DNA of 64,000 nt from Ypsolopha sequella (GCA_934047225.1 OW204000.1:19238001-19302000); one strand, 5' to 3'; counted from the stretch's first letter, positions 1 through 9,799 are shown. The notes: a model not told the origin generated them from the letters alone. Translations and numbers: made by a program.

Positions 1-185
1 TAAGTATCACTTTGAAGAAAAAAATTTGTATGACGCCAGGGTAGACAATGTCTACCCTAGAGTGAAAATTTCCTATACAAACTTTTTTTTTTTCAAAGTG
101 ATATTTAAATTTTTTCACATTTTTTTTATTGTTATTCTTGACCAATTGCTTGCTTTACCAGCAAAAAGTTCTGTGCACGCCACTG
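1..185 (+). mobile_element. Right part of a TIR element, cut by the window edge
   Basis: The sequence matches the right half of the element at 32890-33241 closely. Both carry a short palindrome (AGGGTAGACA-A-TGTCTACCCT), a T-rich run, 'CAAAGTGATATTTAAATTTT', and a terminal segment ending in CGCCACTG. The complete copy shows that this terminal segment is an inverted repeat, so this copy is the right end of a non-autonomous DNA element. The CAGTGGCG terminus resembles ends seen in hAT-like elements, but no 8-bp target duplication is visible. A C homopolymer of about 17 bases follows the end directly. Confidence 0.7.
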
Positions 186-186
186 T

Positions 187-412
187 CCCCCCCCCCCCCC
201 CCCTTATTTCCGAAACAATATGACCAAAAAATATAAAAAAATCATGGTAAAATATAGCGACTAAGATATAAGGGTTCCATACTTACCGGGATCCGCGAAT
301 TGTTTGCCAGACACTAAAATTTTAGCGACTTGTTTTTGTCGCAATAATGTTGCTATGGTATCTATACACAATTTCAAGGTCCGTGCATCTTTATTTTTGT
401 TATTTACCATAA
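187..412 (-). repeat. GGTTCCGTACC-type dispersed repeat, reverse orientation
   Basis: After the poly-C run, the segment 'TTATTTCCGAAACAATATGACC' onward reappears in reverse complement at 18680-18735 and in related form at 32075-32150. The part from about 262 to 410 (GGTTCCATACTTACC, TTGTTTGCCAGACACT, TTGCTATGG) is the reverse complement of the unit repeated three times at 3545-4510. It carries no convincing protein. It stops where the Penelope-like frame begins. Confidence 0.6.
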
Positions 413-413
413 C

Positions 414-743
414 GGTGTTTACATCGGTCAAACGGGTCGTAGCTTTGAAACTAGGTATAAAGAACACATCTCAGCCTATAGAAATAATCATCCCGAAAAA
501 TCACATTTTGCGAAACATATTTTAGAGTCCGGTCATAGTTTGCCTGACAATCATTCATTTGATATAAAACATATTTGTAAGAAAGGTTTAAGAATGTGTG
601 TGCTAGAACAGTTAGAGATATTGAAAAACAAGAATAACTCTGATTTACTCAACGAACAAACAAATTTTATAAGTACCCCCCTTTTACGTATGTTTTCGTC
701 ATCCATTTATTCCCACCAAACAACTAGCCAGGCCGGTGTATAA
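414..743 (+). pseudogene. Penelope-like element GIY-YIG endonuclease fragment
   Basis: The frame starting at 414 reads GVYIGQTGRSFETRYKEH and stays open to a stop at 741-743. It has the GIY-YIG layout: a G-V-Y-I-G start, an Arg/Glu-rich helix (RSFETRYKEH), AKHILESGH, and a C-terminal block with CVLEQLEILKNKNN and LLNEQ. The pattern G(I/V)Y-IGQTGRSF...R..EH...HILE.GH...LE..EI is how I recognise the endonuclease that ends the polymerase of Penelope-like retroelements. There it nicks the target for reverse transcription. No RT part lies upstream. Position 412 is a sharp junction with a different repeat, so the copy is strongly 5'-truncated. There is no start codon of its own. Confidence 0.8.
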
Positions 744-960
744 AAGGTGAGCTCCGGGCGGCAGCTCGTCATTTGCTGTCGAGCGGTCGGGCGGACTACA
801 CATCCCGAGGATGCCTCGTTTAGAGGCGAAACACGTGTCGATAAGTTTTCTTGCTTGTTATTTAAGATTGCTTTATTTTGTGCTCGTACTGCTTGCTTTG
901 CTTGTGCATGTTTTATGCGGGAGGGCGGGCGGTGCTTGAGTCTGCATTTTGAATAGCATG
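744..960 (+). mobile_element. 3' flank of the Penelope-like copy with hammerhead-like motif
   Basis: This GC-richer segment follows the GIY-YIG stop directly and ends near a return to AT-rich DNA. At 809-840 it contains GGAT, a 5-bp stem (GCCTC 813-817 with GAGGC 823-827, loop GTTTA), GAAA at 828-831, the self-complementary CACGTG at 832-837, and TCG. This is the order stem II / GAAA / very short stem III / cleavage site of the hammerhead ribozymes reported in Penelope-like element terminal repeats. The canonical CUGAUGA box is not exact: GAGGATG occupies its place. Activity is therefore uncertain. Confidence 0.5.
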
Positions 961-1039
961 GTAAGAGTGTTTAGCGGAATATTGCAAATTATTAATATAT
1001 CTACAAATTTATGATGGACTTCCGCAAAGTAACGCCTTT

Positions 1040-1142
1040 TTCAATAAATTTTATTTACCATACCATTTTCAGGGTTCCGTATCCGTATTGTGTGGTGGTA
1101 CGGAACCCTTTGTGCACGAGCCCAATTCGCACTTGCCCAAAT
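1040..1142 (-). repeat. GGTTCCGTACC dispersed repeat, fragment
   Basis: GGGTTCCGTATCCGTATTG and GGTACGGAACCC face each other as an imperfect inverted pair. They are followed by 'GTGCACGAGCCCAATTCGCA', the reverse complement of the 'CAAGTGCGA...' leader found at 4320, 18480 and 44350. This is the leader end of the family in minus orientation. Confidence 0.6.
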
Positions 1143-1737
1143 TATTTTCATAGTCACCAACACGTCACATGTTCTTACTGCGCCGGCATAAAGGTGATTG
1201 TCGTTTGAAAAGAACACCGTAACTTGTAGCCGTGCGTAAGAAATAAATAATGCTCCTCGGTAATATTCGCATATCTTCGGACATACGATTTATACGTAAC
1301 CGTATGTCATTGTGTAACCATAACGAATGGCAACCGTTGCTGAAGTTCATTATTCATTTTGTTCTACTGTACCACCTTTCTGTTTGTACTGGACGTACTA
1401 AGGCCCACTTGCAGCATGTTCTTAACTCGACTTTAACTCGGGTTAAGTCAAAAAATAGAGGGTTAAGAAAAAAGCTCTCTTGCACCAATTAAAATCTCGG
1501 GTGAAACTAGGGTTAAACTAAGAGAAAGTCATCAGAATTTAATACTATACCTCATTGGTTGCAACTAATTACTTTATGGTAACATTCTAAATAAATGTCA
1601 AGTAATCGCTAAGCTCGGGTTTCTGCTTCGATATTATCATTAAAAAGTGTTCTGTGGTTATCGTGGTGCAATAGAACTAATGAAATGTCGAGTTAGTTAA
1701 CTCTTCCCTTGGGCTGCAAGTTACAACCCAAAGAAGT

Positions 1738-1935
1738 TATAACCATTAAACTTCTTAGTACATCCATCCATCCATCCATCAGCCTAGTTCGTCCACTGCT
1801 GGATATAAGCCTTTCCAGGACTTTGCCACTTCCGGCGGTCATCTTGGAAGAATTGCCCATACTCACACACGCTGGGCAGGCGGGTTGGTGAGTGCGGTGC
1901 CAGAACCCTCGCACCAGTGACGCCGCTGCCCGTCA
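1738..1935 (-). mobile_element. RTE-like retrotransposon 3' end
   Basis: Read on the minus strand, this segment contains GGTGCGAGGGTTCTGGCACC, CACCAACCCGCCTGCCCAGC, TGGAAAGGCTTATATCCAGC and AGTGGACGAACTAGGCTGATG. It ends in a (GATG)n run at 1762-1781. A second copy on the plus strand lies at 29471-29625. The 'tat(g)tccagcagtggacg...ggctgatg(atg)n' tail is the form I associate with 3' ends of lepidopteran RTE-type non-LTR elements. Only the 3' end is present and no RT domain precedes it. Confidence 0.6.
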
Positions 1936-2204
1936 TCAGTCTGTTGCTTATAAGGCCCGGCTATTAGGGATGGATATACCGCCATCCATCAGTCCCAGGC
2001 ATGGTGGGCCTCCTGGTTTTTTGCCTGTGAGCTGTCCTCTTACTCTCCACCGAATTAATTCGAGGGGGTCTCCAAGTAAGATGGTGGTACTCCACAGTCG
2101 AGCCCGGCATCAGCTCTATCACCTGTTTACGTACCACAATAAAATGAAAACTTACGCTCAGTTACCTACAAAACATGACACTAGAAGTTGGAACGTAACA
2201 GATC

Positions 2205-2720
2205 ATTAAAGAAGTGATTGATTTGTGTAGTTTGTATCGCTAAGCTAAGCGTCCGCCCATTTTAAGAGCCAAAGCTGTCCGGAAAAAGATTAATGAGAAA
2301 AATTTTGCATCATGATCAGTGATCGGATAATCGGGCGCTTATATACCTAAACTTCACTTAACGAAAAAATAATATAGACATACCTTTCGGAATTGTTACC
2401 TGCATACAAAATTATTATTAATATATATATTCCTTTACTATTACATTCTATTATTATATATTCCATTTGTTTTGACTAAAAATATCATTGCTATTAGCTT
2501 CATTAAGTTTGTTATAGTTGTTTTAACAAAATTATTCAATCCCAAGAATCCGGGATTACTTTAATTTAAATTTATTTAGAAAAACATGTCCATATTATTG
2601 TTTTGTGGGAATGAAAGTGAAGTTTAAGCGCCCGATTGTCCGATCACTGATCATGGTGTGTCGATGAAAAGCAAATAAAGCTTGTGTCGATACATGAAGT
2701 ACTGAAGCACTTCTTTAAGA
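2205..2720. mobile_element. Fold-back element
   Basis: A near-perfect inverted repeat has arms at 2311-2359 and 2614-2654 (CATGATCAGTGATCGG and TCGGGCGCTT against their complements). The left arm carries an extra 8 bp near 2341. Weaker symmetry extends outward to TTAAAGAAGTG (2208) and CACTTCTTTAA (2709). No ORF lies inside. It looks like a non-autonomous fold-back or MITE copy with decayed outer arms. Confidence 0.55.
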
Positions 2721-3008
2721 GGCTATGCGAATTTTATTTTTGTCACTGTCACTCCAAGCGAAAACACGCTTAGTGCGAGAGGGGCGGATTCAGGACGAAA
2801 GCGAAAAATATTAGTTTTATAATTTTTATAAAAAAACTAAAATAGCTAACAAAATTTCAAATATCAAATCTCTAGATATTGTTGAAACACACCTAATAAA
2901 ATATGTTTGAATTCTGTATATGGTTCCTATTCGTCAAACCTCATTTTAACAATTATTTCTATCGAGGAAAAATTACCCAAACATGTTTTCCAATTTCAAA
3001 ATCCTAGA
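2721..3008 (+). repeat. Dispersed repeat shared with 53600-53911
   Basis: The segment from 'GGCTATGCGAATTTTATTTT' through 'CCAAGCGAAAA', 'GTGCGAGAGGGG' and 'TTCCAATTTCAAAA' reappears in the same order and orientation at 53600-53911. The distant copy contains about 25 extra bases (AGGAGAAAAAGTGTG region), so this copy has an internal deletion near 2938. No protein was recognised. Confidence 0.65.
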
Positions 3009-3440
3009 TCTGGGGGCACGGCAGTGCCCCCGCAAAGTCTCGCAGAAAAAACGCGGAACGGCCGTACCATCCTTTTCTCGAAGCAACTCACGGCACTTTC
3101 AACCCCCCTGTATCTTCGTTGTGGGTGAAGCTAGAAGTCTGAAATTTCAGGAACCAAGAGTACTTACTGATCCTATATCTGACCCCAAATTACAACTTTG
3201 TACCTATATTCGATTACGAAATATCTCAAGTCAAAGTTCCCTTATTTTGTCACTGACTGACTGACACATCATCAAAAGTCTAAAGGTGTTCTAGCAGGCC
3301 TACAAACTTGAAATTTTGCATGCGGTTAGTGTTAAGTGTACATTGCAACAAAAAAATATAAAAATGTTATTTGCGGTTGGTAATTTAATATTTCCATACA
3401 AAGTCTATACAAAATGTATGTTTCCAGCTGCATCTATAAA
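3007..3440 (+). repeat. 'CACTGACTGACTGAC' dispersed repeat
   Basis: Landmarks are CTGGGGGCACG, CTTTTCTCGA, a CTGACTGACTGAC microsatellite near 3255, CATCATCAAAA and 'GAAATTTTGCATGCGG'. They recur in the same order at 8085-8460, and partly at 15480-15640. This is a dispersed family of unknown class with no coding potential seen. Confidence 0.55.
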
Positions 3441-3544
3441 TTTGTATGACACTAGATGACGTTGGTGGTATGCTGCTTTGCATTAAAGACGCCTAAAACG
3501 AAAAATTCTACGTTAAAGTTAAAGTGCGAAAACTAAAAAATAAA

Positions 3545-4510
3545 ACCGGTAAAGTGCGAATCTGACTCGTGCATAAAGAGTTCCGTACCCCTACACAATA
3601 CGGGTACGGAACCCTAAAAGTAAATAACAACAATAAAGATGCCATAGCAACATTAAGGCGACAAAAAACAAAGCGATAAAACGGTAGCGCCTGACAAACA
3701 ATTCGGTACCTTTTTAGTACGGAACCCAAATTTTCATTATTTTACTTTAAAGTATTTACTACAGACTGCCCAAAGTTTAAACTTTTACTTGTATGTTGTA
3801 TTACCGTTCTAAAGATAGAGCCTTTGTTAAAATAATCTGTTCCTTGGGTAAGGCACCCTAAAAATGGTGGTTTATAATGTTCCACTCATTCACAATATTA
3901 GTCTATTTAAGAAGAAAATATCAACATTTCGTAATTAAGTCACTAAAAAAACGGTAGTTTGCGAATCCGACTCGTGCATAAAGGGTTCCGTACCCCTACA
4001 CAATACGGGTATGGAACCCTTAAAGTAAATTGCAACAACATAGATGCCATAGCACCATCAAGGCGACAAAAAACAAAGCGATAAAACGGTAGCGCCTGAC
4101 AAACAATTCGGTACCTTTTTAGGAAGGAACCCTAACTTTTATTATTTCTTATTTTACTTTAAAGTAGTCTGCCTAAATTTTCAACTTGTATGTATAACCG
4201 TTCTAACGATAGAGCCTTTGTTATAATAATTTGTGCTTTGGGTAAGGAACCCTAAAACACATTTAGTCTATTTAAGAAGATAAATATCAACATTTCGTAA
4301 TTAAGTCGCTATTAAACCGGCTAAGTGCAATTCAGACTCGCTCACGAATGATTCCGTACTACCATCACACAATATGGGTACGAAACCCCAAATCATTATG
4401 GTAAATACCAACAATAAAGATGACATAGCAACATCAAGGCGACAAAAAACAAGGGGCTAAAATGGTAGCGCCTGACAAACAAATCAGCACCTTTTGAATA
4501 CGGAACTCTA
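3545..4510 (-). repeat. Three tandem copies of a GGTTCCGTACC-type unit
   Basis: Units start near 3550, 3956 and 4320. Each carries GTGCGAAT(C)TGACTCG, GTTCCGTACCCCTACACAAT, 'GATGCCATAGCA', 'AAGGCGACAAAAAACAA' and GCGCCTGACAAACAA. Units 1 and 2 also share the spacer 'GATAGAGCCTTTGTTA' and 'TCAACATTTCGTAATTAAGT'. Spacing is about 406 and then 365 bp. The third unit is the most diverged. The strand is taken opposite to the coding-like fragment at 262-410 and is arbitrary. Confidence 0.7.
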
Positions 4511-4559
4511 ATATTTATATGCCCAAAATTGTTGTTTTATAAAGATAGAGCTGAAACAA

Positions 4560-4800
4560 ATAACATCGAATAATTGGACCCCCCTTGGATTTCCATTTAT
4601 TGAACTTTTTATGCTGTGATAGGGGCCATATTATTATTTTCCGTGATAGAGAAAATATTTACGCGCTACCTATAACGGCTGAAGCTGTAGACCCATGTGA
4701 TAGATGGATAGACAGCGGAGGATTAGTAATAGGGTCACGGAACCTAATGATACGGAACCCTAAAAATCAAGGTAAAAGGTTATTTATCAAGTAAAGCTTT
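4560..4800 (+). repeat. Tail part of the GGTTCCGTACC dispersed family
   Basis: TGATAGGGGCCATATTATT, TAACGGCTGAAGCTGTAGAC, GACAGCGGAGGATTAGTAAT and TACGGAACCCTAAAAAT match the order of landmarks at 19150-19375 and 44460-44630. It looks like the other half of the long form of this family. Confidence 0.55.
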
Positions 4801-5077
4801 AAATATATTAAAGGAAAAATAAAGCGGCTAATGTTGTTTTATTTGTATATGCATCCTCTATGATGTAGGTATATTGAAATGTCTATGTACTCGTGTGTCA
4901 TTCAAAAAAGACCAGGTTTAGCTCATTATTCTGAGAGGTTTAGACATAATAATGTACTCTGTGGTTTAGACTGACAAGCTTGCCTTTCACTTCATGGTCA
5001 AAAGAAATTTTAACCTGCCTGTTGCATTTAATTGTGGATAATAGTAATAATAAATTACAGTAAAATTTAATATTGCA

Positions 5078-5640
5078 ATGGAACCTGAAATATTGTACAT
5101 AAATGAAAATCCTTGTCCACACCTAGTTGTCCCTATACCTGGAGATGGTTCATCTTTGTTCCATTCTTTGTCATTCTCTATGTATGGGAACATTGAGTCG
5201 TCATATGACATTAAGCGTGCGGTAGTCGAGTATGTGGTAGCGCATTGGGATGAAATGCAACTTTATACGTGTGACGAGCGTGGAGACACATATACTCGAC
5301 AGCAATGATGAAAACTACCACCTACGGTTCCGTATCCGAACTTATGGCAGCCACCGCTTTGTATCCATTTACGTTCGAGGTTTACGAAAATGGCCGTTCG
5401 AGAGGATCATTCGGTGGCGATCCTGGGATGCCAGTGAAACGTTTACGATTCTCTGGTAGTTTCTTAGGTGGTCATTATGAAATGCTCCTTCCCGATACTA
5501 GTTTCTCAGGAGTATGTCCTAATGATCAGTTAAAGGGAGTGGGTTTTAAGAAAATTGCAGCTGACGTGCAAGAAATATTACCCGAGAAGAAAAAAGGAGG
5601 ACTACCTACAAAAAGAAATGAGATCCCATCAAAAACATAA
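5078..5640 (+). pseudogene. OTU-like cysteine protease domain, frameshifted
   Basis: Two frames together give an OTU-fold pattern. Frame A (5078-5304) holds PGDGSSLFHSLSFSMYGN, and frame B (5305-5640) holds TTYGSVSELMAATALYPF, FEVYENG, and GGHYEMLLP. OTU proteases remove ubiquitin or cleave polyproteins, using a Cys in a DGxC-LF motif and a late His in a GHY-type motif. The His block is retained, but the Cys position reads Ser (residue 26 of frame A). The frame breaks at about 5300-5305, where residues also appear to be missing. The last codons (after about 5623) fall inside a palindrome that is probably a separate insertion. OTU domains occur in Helitrons and other large elements and in cellular genes; I see no Rep, helicase or other partner. 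Probably inactive. Confidence 0.6.
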
Positions 5641-6244
5641 AATGTACAAAAATGGCAAGTCTCGCAACGCAATCCTTCCACCGTAAAAAGTTGTGAGATC
5701 TTATGTAAAGCCAAGTCTGCTATTTTAGTTTTTATGGAAGAACCTTTTCATTTAAGTAAGTATGGGAGCACCTATTTAACAAATTTATCATTAATTGTTA
5801 CCTATTTAGTTACCTACCAACATTAAGTGACTGTATTAATATTAGTCATCTTTATTTCCTAATAAAATATGGTGACTTTGCAATCGCAGAGCACAAATAA
5901 AGCACTGATGCGTAGAAATATCTTCTCAAATCGCTACTAAATTGGTATTAGGTAGCTGATATGTTGTATATGTTGCTGTGCGATTGCGAAGTCACTATAT
6001 TTTATTAGGAAATAAAGATGACTAATATTAATATAGTCACTTAATGTTGGTAGGTAACTAAATAGGAAACAATTAATGATAAATTTGTTAAATAGGTGCT
6101 CCCATACTAACTTAAATGAAAAGGTGCTTCCATAAAAACTAAAATAGCAGACTTGGCTTTACATAAGATCTCACAACTTTTTACGGTGGAAGGATTGCGT
6201 TGCGAGACTTGCCATTTTTGTACATTTTATGTTTTTGATGGGAT
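5623..6244. repeat. 622-bp near-perfect palindrome
   Basis: Arms 5623-5892 and 5975-6244 are reverse complements with few differences, around a central spacer of about 82 bp. Shared landmarks are ATCCCATCAAAAACATAAAA, CCTTCCACCGTAAAAAGTTG, TATGGGAGCACCTATTTAAC and TTTCCTAATAAAATAT. No ORF longer than the shared tail of the OTU-like frame is present. It behaves like a fold-back element inserted next to the OTU remnant. Confidence 0.85.
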
Positions 6245-6350
6245 TATATAGTCAAAACGCATATACCAGAAATTTATTAAAATTTTCCGTGTATTTAATG
6301 AAATACACAAAAAAAGAAGCACCTATATTTTTTTACATATCGCCTTAAAT
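6241..6350 (+). repeat. Repeat end shared with 53905-54008, TTAA-type terminus
   Basis: GATTATATAGTCAAAA...CATATACCAGA...AAAATTTTCC and TGAAATACACA also follow the repeat at 53905-54008. The segment ends in TTTACATATCGCCTTAAAT, the same terminus as the MITE at 41660-42059. The palindrome at 5623-6244 therefore sits exactly at an edge of this repeat. Confidence 0.55.
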
Positions 6351-6739
6351 AGATACTGGTTGTTCACCCCGAATTGTGAACTTTATGATAATTTAAATTA
6401 AATCAATGCAAATATTTTTAGACTATTTTTCCTCGTCGACCTACTTTTTTATCCAAGAAAAGTATCAGTTAGAAACAAATTCTCTGAGAAAAATAAATCC
6501 AACGATATCGAGAAGACTTCCGAATTTTGTAACTCCTTCAAAATCTTGTAATGAAAATGAATTTCTTAACAGTCTGATGCAACAGGTATTGAAGTGACGA
6601 CAGCGCCTTCTGTTCAGTATGAGCAAGGCATGAAATCATATAACGCCCTCGTGAGCGTTCAGTATGTGCATTACAAGCTGGTATATCAAGTAGTTACAAA
6701 AATTCGCTGTACAGATATGGTGGAAAAATTTGTGGAAAG

Positions 6740-6900
6740 ATACGAACCTCGGTAGCGCACTCGGTAGCGCGCCTGTCATGTAAGCAGGGGGTCGCAGGTT
6801 CACATCCTGGCCCGAGGAATTTTTTCAGAAGTATTTGTGCTTCATAATTTGTTTCTTATTGATTTCTAGTTTGTAATGCATTTTAATAATAATAATAATG
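6740..6900 (+). mobile_element. tRNA-derived SINE with Thr-like head
   Basis: A tRNA-like head spans about 6745-6820. It has box A-like TAGCGCACTCGGTAGCGC, an anticodon arm CCTGT-CATGTAA-GCAGG (anticodon position TGT), box B-like GGTTCACATCC, and an acceptor-like CCCGAGG. Base 33 of the loop is A instead of the universal T, and the acceptor pairing is imperfect, so it is not a working tRNA gene. An unrelated body and a (TAA)n tail at about 6883-6899 follow, as in a SINE. Confidence 0.65.
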
Positions 6901-7035
6901 TTTTGTTGGATAACTTTGAGTGAATTTTGAATTTAAGTGTTCTGTTTCGATTAATTAGATAAAGGCGGGTTTTTCACGATCCGGCTGCGAAACCACTCTT
7001 AAGAGATAAGTCAGGGAATAACGTGATTGTGCAAA
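6900..7035 (+). repeat. Dispersed repeat with inverted copy at 18085-18235
   Basis: TTTTGTTGGATAACTTTGAG, GTGTTCTGTTTCGATTAATT, GGCGGGTTTTTCAC and GAAACCACTCTTAAGAG recur in reverse complement at 18085-18235 with moderate divergence. No protein was recognised. Confidence 0.6.
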
Positions 7036-7259
7036 ACCGAAACCGCCTTAGTTTTTGTGGAAAATGTACGAATTACCTGCAAAATCATGTCATTTTAATA
7101 TTTCATCTATTAATACAAAAGTAAACCTGTTCATACTTTTATGATTATACTTAAAATAATGATTAAAAAATAACAAATAATAATTATTAGGATTTATAGA
7201 ATAAATCTAAAAAAGAAAACGCTGTTTACGGTTGTGGGTTTCTATATTCAATAATGTTA

Positions 7260-7465
7260 ATAAATATATTATATTTAGAAGCATTATTTCTTTCTTTCGT
7301 TTATTTATTAGAATTAAAACAATAAAACCATTATAACTCGATACACGATACAGTCGACTGATGACGGCCCCATATCGAGGGTCGAAATATATAGAGTAAT
7401 ATTTTTTTCATTATTTTAATACTAATAAATAAACAAAAGAAATATATTCAATAATCAGACAGAAG
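7260..7465. repeat. Small AT-rich hairpin element
   Basis: The arms at 7283-7325 and 7404-7444 (ATTTCTTT...GTTTATTTATTAG and the complement) are inverted, with a second inner pair around CTCGAT / ATCGAG. Size and structure suit a MITE. No target duplication is evident. Confidence 0.5.
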
Positions 7466-7494
7466 ACATAACTCACAAAGATTTGAATAAATAA

Positions 7495-7690
7495 TCACAA
7501 ACAAGGAGAATTATCAACAATAATAATAATAATAATTCCTACTGATAAAAATTTTGCTAAAATCGCTATCGTTTCGGAGAAGAGTCCCAGGACACTAGCG
7601 GCATTACCTATTTGAATTGCTAGGCCAATTTTTTGGCTGAGGTATGCGCCAGCCCAGCCCAGGGTCTCCGGAGAAGTCAACATCTCCTTA
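7495..7690 (-). pseudogene. Non-LTR retrotransposon C-terminal tail, second copy
   Basis: On the minus strand, SPETLGWAG and AYLSQKIGLAIQIGNAASVL align with the tail ORF at 14971-15279 (GTYLAQRISLAIQLGNAASL). After ASVLG the frame runs into a short, degenerate end. The fragment is only about 45 codons with no RT motifs, so it is a 5'-truncated remnant. The sharp block Y-L-x-Q-(R/K)-I-x-L-A-I-Q-x-G-N-A-A-S is one I recall at the extreme C-terminus of some metazoan retroelement polymerases. Confidence 0.55.
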
Positions 7691-8084
7691 GCTTATGCCA
7701 CACGAAATTCGACTCTAATTAGTGTTCGTTAAAATGGGTTTTATTCTAATCGCGGTATGCGTGATTGCTATGGGTCTCACTTCATCCTAAAACTATTGTT
7801 TCATAAGAAACTTACCGGAAAGGGTAGGTTTTCTAATAGTCTTTTTAAGTTCTTTTACATTATTCGGTGTTCAGACCGGACGATGTCTCGGGAAAAAGTT
7901 AATAACAAAGAATGAGGAAACATAGTTTGTGGATTGCTCTTTCAGATTGTTCCCTCGAGAACTTAACCTTCTAATTTATTAATGTATATTTGGAACCTTT
8001 CTCGCAGATTAAACATTGACAAACTTTTCTACGCTCACAATAACTTCTTCATACTCACGCGAAGTGTTTGTTACAGCTCCAAAC

Positions 8085-8650
8085 ATTAATCTGGGGGCAC
8101 GCCAATGTCTCCGCCAAGATGAGCCAAGGGATGCATGGCACTACGTACCTTTCTCGATGCGTTTCGCTGTATTTTCGAACCCTCATAGCTTCGGACTGGA
8201 TAATAGTTGGAGAGCCCAAATTATCAGTTTTTTTAATAAGGTGTAATTAGCAGACTTATTAAATGCGCTAAGTTTCATTTGTCTAGCTTTATACTTTTAA
8301 TTTTATTAATACCAAAAATACGTCGATTTCGTCACTGACTCACTAACATACTGACTGTCTCATTCATTATCATCAAAACCTCTAGGGTACTTCCTGAAAT
8401 CCTACGAAGCTGAAACTTGGCATGCAGGTACACATTAGTACAAAAACAACAAAAAAAAATTAAGAAACTTGTAACTTTCACCCTCCAACTCTCAAAAAAA
8501 AGGGAGTCCGTTGCTGTATTACTATATACAAAATTATATTAAAACAGTTTCTATCCCGAATTTCCTAAAGCCCTAGAAAGCTGAAGTTTGGTATGCAGGC
8601 TAGGATTTCGCACAAACAAAAAATTTGTAACTTTCATCCTTCCATCAAAA
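8085..8650 (+). repeat. 'CACTGACT' dispersed repeat, second copy
   Basis: CTGGGGGCACGCC, CCTTTCTCGA, GTCACTGACTCAC, ATCATCAAAACC, TTCCTGAAATCCTACGAAGC and CTTGGCATGCAGG match the landmarks at 3007-3440. A partial second unit follows at about 8560-8640 (TTTCCTAAAGCCCTAGAAAG, TTGGTATGCAGG), so the 3' part is duplicated here. Confidence 0.55.
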
Positions 8651-9799
8651 ATTCCACCAAAAATATTTCAAGCAAACAGTACCACCCCTAACTCTGCAAA
8701 CCCTTCATCTTGCTCAAAATGTATGACTTGGCCTCATTCAACGCTTTTTAAAATATTATTGAGTATTTTCGGAGGATATGTCAATATTTTTTTGCTTTTT
8801 ATAAGACCTTTGCAGACTTGCATTTTCAGTTTAAGTCAGTTGAAAAAATGGTGATTGTTTCTCTTACTCTGTATTTACTGACCGCGAAGCGAAATTCCTT
8901 GTTACTGAATGGGAGTACTAAATCACAATTTACTGAATTGTACTCAGAGTAGATTTTATTTATAAAATACCAATGATACGAGGAAAACAGGCTTAAAGAC
9001 ATCGTTCGAGGCAAACTTGTTTAAAATATAATTTGTTCTAGCCAAACTAGTTTAAAAAGTAGGAGACGGGTCACTTCAAATGTCATTGCGTCCCTGGTAG
9101 ATACGAGGCTCTCCGCCTGTCACTCACACTAAGCTATTAGCTAACTTCGCGTCAATGACGACGCCTCTTTCTCAGACAACTTGATACGCGATACAGGTAA
9201 TAGAGCGCACACCATCAACGTTCTGAGCCGAGGTCTCGCTGCTGAGTCCCTCAGGTGATTGTTGATTAAAATTTCACAGGAGGCGAGCTCTCTCAGCGTT
9301 CCCTTCTTTTGTCCGGATAAAGTTGTAAAAGCCAGAAGGCCAAAAGCATAGAAATCATTTTCAGAAAAAAAGACAATAGTTTAAAAAGTTGTTTGAGGAA
9401 AACATGTATAGATAAGTAGAAAGTTTTGAAAATTTGTATAGAAAGCTCTTCGTGGCAAACTTATTTAAGATATTGTTGGAGACAAACAGTACATTAAGCA
9501 GGGCCTACTGAAAAAGGCATATTATAAAATAAATTAATATTTGGATGATGGTGAAGCATGGTGTTATAGTGATACTGATTGTGATGATAGTAGGTAATAA
9601 TTTAATTAATTAATATAATTTCCTAACTTTTGATTCCTCTTAAGAGTTAACATTAATTAATTACAGACTGTAAAAGGAAACAGACTATATGAGACAGGTA
9701 GGCAAAGATATATATGTTTTTCTTTTTTCATTAACCTGAATTCCTGCTGTCTTGTATTTTCTTATCCCTTGGTTAAAGTAAAAGTAAAGTACATATAAA

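Noticed and set aside
1250..1492. 80-codon ORF
   Set aside because: No motif; the sequence contains repeated TTAACTCG/GGTTAAG fragments that look like a decayed repeat.
6745..6820. Functional tRNA-Thr gene
   Set aside because: The loop lacks T33, the acceptor stem is imperfect and a SINE-type tail follows.
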